A stretch of DNA of 11,254 nt from JABDPF01 sp036351575. Lineage in GTDB: Bacteria > Pseudomonadota > Gammaproteobacteria > Xanthomonadales > SZUA-36. Each line of letters starts with the position of its first letter. The stretch's first letter is position 1. A program made the translations under genes and the position numbers. The notes below the pieces were generated by a model. It did no database searches. It had not been told where the DNA came from and saw nothing but the letters and a program-made list of their open reading frames with translations. The DNA lies in the NCBI GenBank assembly GCA_036351575.1, contig JAZBPJ010000153.1, positions 1 through 11,254 on the forward strand. Direction: 5' to 3'. Shown one piece after another: positions 6,111 to 11,254 of the stretch.

Positions 6111-6248
6111 TTGACGCAAGTCAACGAAGGTTTCGTTGTGCCGGAGTCAAATAAAAAGCGCACATTTCTAAGCAGCCTTGCTCGTCGCGAGGGTCCGTTT
6201 TGCGCATGCCATGGAGGGTCGACGACCCCCGTTACCTGTCGGCTGTGC
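6111..6248 (+). other. Hairpin-rich leader upstream of the CHRD protein gene
   Basis: The 190-base gap before the next gene contains an unusual density of perfect dyads. TTGAC-GCAA-GTCAA (6111-6124) overlaps CAACGAA-GGT-TTCGTTG (6122-6138), so the two cannot form together. Downstream, GCACA (6160-6164) can pair with TGTGC (6244-6248), enclosing CTCG-TCG-CGAG (6181-6191) and GGGTC-GAC-GACCC (6216-6228), a layout like a three-way junction. The closing strand ends a few bases before the ribosome site at 6253. I compared it mentally with the cyclic-di-GMP and cobalamin riboswitch consensuses and saw no match. No convincing promoter pair is visible, so the RNA start is unknown. Confidence 0.35.
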
Positions 6249-6263
6249 AAAAGGGAGAATAAA

Positions 6264-8111
6264 ATGCAAAGCAAATTACTGCGAGTTCTCGCAGCAGCAG
6301 GCGTGTTCCTGCTCATCTCGCCCGTGCAGGCTGGCTTTGACGGCGCCTTCACCAGTGTGCTCAATGACGCCCAGTTGGAGGAAGGCGCGTATACCGGCAG
6401 CCGTGCCTTCGGCCGTGTTCGTTTCAAGCTCGATGGCCGCGATGCGGTACTTTGTTACGAGGTCACCGCGAACGGCCTGGAAGGTCTTCCCGAGCAAGCG
6501 GTGTTGTTTCCGCGAGTAAGCGGGGCGAGCGCCGATTTCCAGTTGCGATCATTTTCAGGCGATCCGACCCTGGATTGCGTAGGTCCCCTGACGCTTGAAG
6601 AACAACGAGCTCTTGCCAAGGGCGCGTATGTCCTGGGACTGACCAGCGACCGTTATCCGGACGGGGAAATCGCCGGCCAGGTCGTACAGGCACCCGAAGT
6701 TTCGCCTCTCGTGCCCGGCATCAGTGAGTCCGAACGCCTGGATCTCGATGCCCGCGAGCTTTACGTGCTGCAGAGACTGCTGCAAATGGATTCCGAGGCG
6801 TTCTATCGGCTGGCCGCCGAAATCAACCAGAACGGTGTCGCCTACCTGGAAATCGATCCCTCCGGTTCGAACGACGCGCCCCTCGCCAGTGGAAATCAAC
6901 AGCGTATTGAAATTACCCAGGGCGATATCGACAAGATCGCGAACGCCGTTGAGGGTGCGTTCAATACCGCCATCTCCTGGCTGGAGACGACGGCTGGAAA
7001 CATTTGGGGCGGGGTACAGGAAATTGGCGAAACGCTGGATGCCGAGCTGAAGCTCGGGGAGACGTTCGCGACTGTCAGCGACACGTTCAAAAAGACGCTG
7101 AAACTTCTGTTGGCACTTCGTGAAGGGTACGAAAGTTTCAATGCGGAGGCATTCCGTGGCGACGTGAAGGACTTCTTCACAGACATGCAAGCCGTGGTGA
7201 ACAAGAGCAGTGATTTGCTGTGCGTCGATTCGTTTCCCGCCATTCAGACCAACAGTGATTTCCTGGGCATTGCGATCGATCTGACGCCGGACGTGCTGCT
7301 CTACATCATGAGCAGGGCGTTCGACGCGATATCCCCGGGATGGCACGAGATCCCCGCCACGCTGCTCGGGCCGCTGGGCTCGATCGGCGACCTCTGCGCA
7401 CCGGTCTCGGCGGCGTACACGCAATCCTCGGGTGCGGTGCTGTCCAAGCAAGCACTCACCGTGCCGCAGATGTGCGAACTCGAATGGCTCGACACGCAGG
7501 ATACCTATGTCGCGGCGATCTCGCTGCGGGGCGGCGGCCTGCTCGCGACGCTGATCTTCAAGGGCATCGCCGCCTGTGTGCCGCGAGACAAGGTGATCGT
7601 AGCAGCCGGAGAAGGAGCGACGGTCTACGCCAATCCCTGGCGTGCGGGGCTCACGGTGCTCGGTGAAATTTCGAACATCGTCTCCTCCGTTGGCGATTTT
7701 CTGCTGACCAGTATTTACCGCTGCCAGACGCAGGGTCGCTTCGATGCCCTGGACGATCAACTCGGAACCATCGACGAGACGATCAGTGCGACGCAGCAGA
7801 CGGTGTTCGAGGTGCAGGCAAACCTGGTAACGCTGGACAAGCGTGACATCGAGCTGAGCCTGCAGCGTTGCGACCCCCTGGTCAGCCTCGTGCTTCCGCG
7901 CAGTGTGGGCGGGCAGATCGAGGACGTGGACGCGCTGGTCCAGGAACTCATGGCGAACGCGATGGACGCGGGTTTCGACACGAAAAATGCGGCAAAGTTT
8001 GCCGATAGGGCCAATAGGTCGGTCGTGGAACTCGGCGATTACCGCGGCGCATTTCAGAGTTATTGCCAGGCTTACAACCTGATCGTAACGGGACAGGGAA
8101 CCGACCGCTGA
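6264..8111 (+). CDS. Secreted protein with N-terminal CHRD-like domain and long unrecognised region
   Basis: A 615-residue exported protein of unknown function. The start is ATG at 6264: GGGAG lies six bases upstream and the product begins with a clean signal peptide, MQSKLLRVLAAAG then FLLISPVQA, cleaved near residue 23. The frame is open upstream to a TTG at 6111, but that would bury the signal sequence. Residues about 25-142 resemble the CHRD fold (domain named from chordin): a repeating beta pattern, LCYEVTANGLEG, and the closing signature YPDGEIAGQV (131-140). The usual histidine motif (HIH) is replaced by QAVLFPRVSG. Residues 150-615 match nothing I recognise. They are mainly helical, include a coiled-coil-like stretch (490-535), and carry Cys320, 378, 404, 438, 487, 536 and 601, which suggests disulfides outside the cytoplasm. 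No second membrane anchor is obvious. It is a single gene followed by a strong terminator. Confidence 0.8.
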   Translation: MQSKLLRVLAAAGVFLLISPVQAGFDGAFTSVLNDAQLEEGAYTGSRAFGRVRFKLDGRDAVLCYEVTANGLEGLPEQAVLFPRVSGASADFQLRSFSGDPTLDCVGPLTLEEQRALAKGAYVLGLTSDRYPDGEIAGQVVQAPEVSPLVPGISESERLDLDARELYVLQRLLQMDSEAFYRLAAEINQNGVAYLEIDPSGSNDAPLASGNQQRIEITQGDIDKIANAVEGAFNTAISWLETTAGNIWGGVQEIGETLDAELKLGETFATVSDTFKKTLKLLLALREGYESFNAEAFRGDVKDFFTDMQAVVNKSSDLLCVDSFPAIQTNSDFLGIAIDLTPDVLLYIMSRAFDAISPGWHEIPATLLGPLGSIGDLCAPVSAAYTQSSGAVLSKQALTVPQMCELEWLDTQDTYVAAISLRGGGLLATLIFKGIAACVPRDKVIVAAGEGATVYANPWRAGLTVLGEISNIVSSVGDFLLTSIYRCQTQGRFDALDDQLGTIDETISATQQTVFEVQANLVTLDKRDIELSLQRCDPLVSLVLPRSVGGQIEDVDALVQELMANAMDAGFDTKNAAKFADRANRSVVELGDYRGAFQSYCQAYNLIVTGQGTDR

Positions 8112-8145
8112 ATTGTCATTGCAGGCATCGGGCCTGATCACAACG

Positions 8146-8172
8146 AAACGCCCGCCCGCCGGCGGGCGTTTT
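8146..8172. terminator. Intrinsic terminator, probably bidirectional, between the CHRD gene and uvrA
   Basis: AAACGCCCGCC (8146-8156), a CGCC loop and GGCGGGCGTTT (8161-8171) form a perfect 11-base-pair stem, followed by a further T. It lies 34 bases after the CHRD gene stop and 32 bases beyond the uvrA stop on the other strand. With A residues on one side and T residues on the other, it can serve both converging genes. Confidence 0.9.
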
Positions 8173-8203
8173 GAACCGTGTGGACGTCAAGAAACCCCGG
8201 TAG

Positions 8204-11044
<2,841 letters not shown>

Positions 11045-11075
11045 CGACCCGAAATCCAGTCTGCCCAAACGGACT

Positions 11076-11105
11076 ACTATACCCCCACGGCTTGTTGACT
11101 GGCAA
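11076..11105 (-). promoter_or_regulatory. Probable uvrA promoter
   Basis: On the minus strand, TTGCCA (11105-11100) and TATAGT (11081-11076) lie 18 bases apart, which predicts a start near 11069 and a leader of about 25 bases. No CTGT-N8-ACAG or similar SOS operator overlaps it, unlike Escherichia coli uvrA, so SOS control by a LexA of that type is not supported here. Confidence 0.6.
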
Positions 11106-11141
11106 AGGGATGTTCGGCGTAAAATAGAGCGTTTGGGGCGG

Positions 11142-11170
11142 TTGACCTTGGCGCGGAAAACGGCTAACAT
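11142..11170 (+). promoter_or_regulatory. Promoter of rplU
   Basis: TTGACC (11142-11147) and TAACAT (11165-11170) are 17 bases apart, a strong sigma-70-type pair, followed by a C-rich region as is common at growth-rate-controlled ribosomal promoters. The start should fall near 11177, giving a leader of about 38 bases. It lies back-to-back with the uvrA promoter, the two -35 boxes being about 36 bases apart. Confidence 0.75.
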
Positions 11171-11214
11171 TCTCGCCCTTTTGTAGGGCCGTTCTCACAC
11201 GGAGCTGGAATCCA

Positions 11215-11254
11215 ATGTACGCAGTATTCAAAACCGGTGGCAAGCAGTACCGAG
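11215..11254 (+). CDS. rplU: 50S ribosomal protein L21, N-terminal fragment cut by window edge
   Basis: Structural protein of the large ribosomal subunit that binds 23S rRNA. Only 13 codons are present, reading MYAVFKTGGKQYR, which matches the highly conserved L21 N-terminus (Escherichia coli begins MYAVFQSGGKQHR). The start is ATG at 11215, with GGAG ten bases upstream and a second GGA about five bases upstream. In most proteobacteria rplU is followed by rpmA (L27) and the GTPase gene obgE/cgtA, which should lie just beyond this window. The fragment is short, but the match and the promoter in front make the call firm. Confidence 0.95.
   Translation, partial: MYAVFKTGGKQYR

Noticed and set aside
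6111..6263. A 51-residue N-terminal extension of the CHRD protein from a TTG start, with Cys-rich CACHGG...CRLCK
   Set aside because: It lacks a ribosome site and would place the signal peptide internally. The Cys pattern looks like a zinc site only by chance, and the ATG at 6264 is well supported.
6139..6263. Cyclic-di-GMP-I (GEMM) or cobalamin riboswitch before the CHRD gene
   Set aside because: The conserved GEMM strings such as GGCAAACC and GACGCAAAGC are absent, as is the cobalamin box. Only a generic stem layout is shared.
6555..8141. A 528-codon open frame antisense to the CHRD protein gene
   Set aside because: It begins beyond the CHRD gene stop and would read through that gene's whole length. 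The plus-strand frame has a signal peptide, ribosome site and terminator, and the antisense product resembles no family.
11045..11141. LexA (SOS) operator upstream of uvrA
   Set aside because: No CTGT-N8-ACAG or close variant could be found on either strand.
11045..11170. A 42-residue N-terminal extension of UvrA
   Set aside because: It would start inside the rplU -10 box and run through both promoters. UvrA proteins align from the ATG at 11044.

Overview
The window looks like part of the chromosome of a free-living proteobacterium, most likely a gammaproteobacterium. The base composition is high in GC. Strong sigma-70-type -35/-10 pairs stand in front of several genes. The housekeeping pair uvrA and rplU (ribosomal protein L21) is typically gammaproteobacterial in sequence. 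I cannot name a genus from sequence alone. I see no insertion sequence, phage gene, tRNA, rRNA or CRISPR array, and no gene-free stretch reaches 300 bases.

Positions 1-1856 (minus strand) hold a compact arsenic resistance operon, transcribed arsR, arsC, acr3. ArsR is a repressor with a C-terminal cysteine cluster. ArsC is a thioredoxin-type arsenate reductase with its full cysteine triad. Acr3 is an arsenite efflux permease, cut by the window edge but carrying both key residues. The logic is sense As(III), reduce As(V) to As(III), and pump As(III) out. The near-consensus promoter sits so close to arsR that the mRNA should be almost leaderless.

Positions 1906-4401 hold a Delta3,Delta2-enoyl-CoA isomerase like mitochondrial ECI1 (minus strand). 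A possible 23-codon reading frame on the plus strand reads like a signal peptide and nothing more, and it ends inside a strong hairpin. A secreted DUF4139 protein of unknown role follows on the minus strand.

Positions 4402-8172 run on the plus strand. A divergent intergenic region separates the DUF4139 gene from an NSS/SNF-family sodium-dependent transporter with a TTG start. Next come a 190-base hairpin-rich leader and a secreted 615-residue protein that joins a CHRD-like domain to a long unrecognised region. A textbook intrinsic terminator, probably serving both strands, closes this block.

Positions 8204-11254 hold uvrA (minus strand, complete, 946 residues), divergent from the start of rplU (plus strand, cut by the window edge). 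Each has its own recognisable promoter. I find no convincing new multi-gene system. The most open items are the CHRD fusion protein with its leader, the orphan DUF4139 protein, the 23-codon frame and the near-leaderless arsR.
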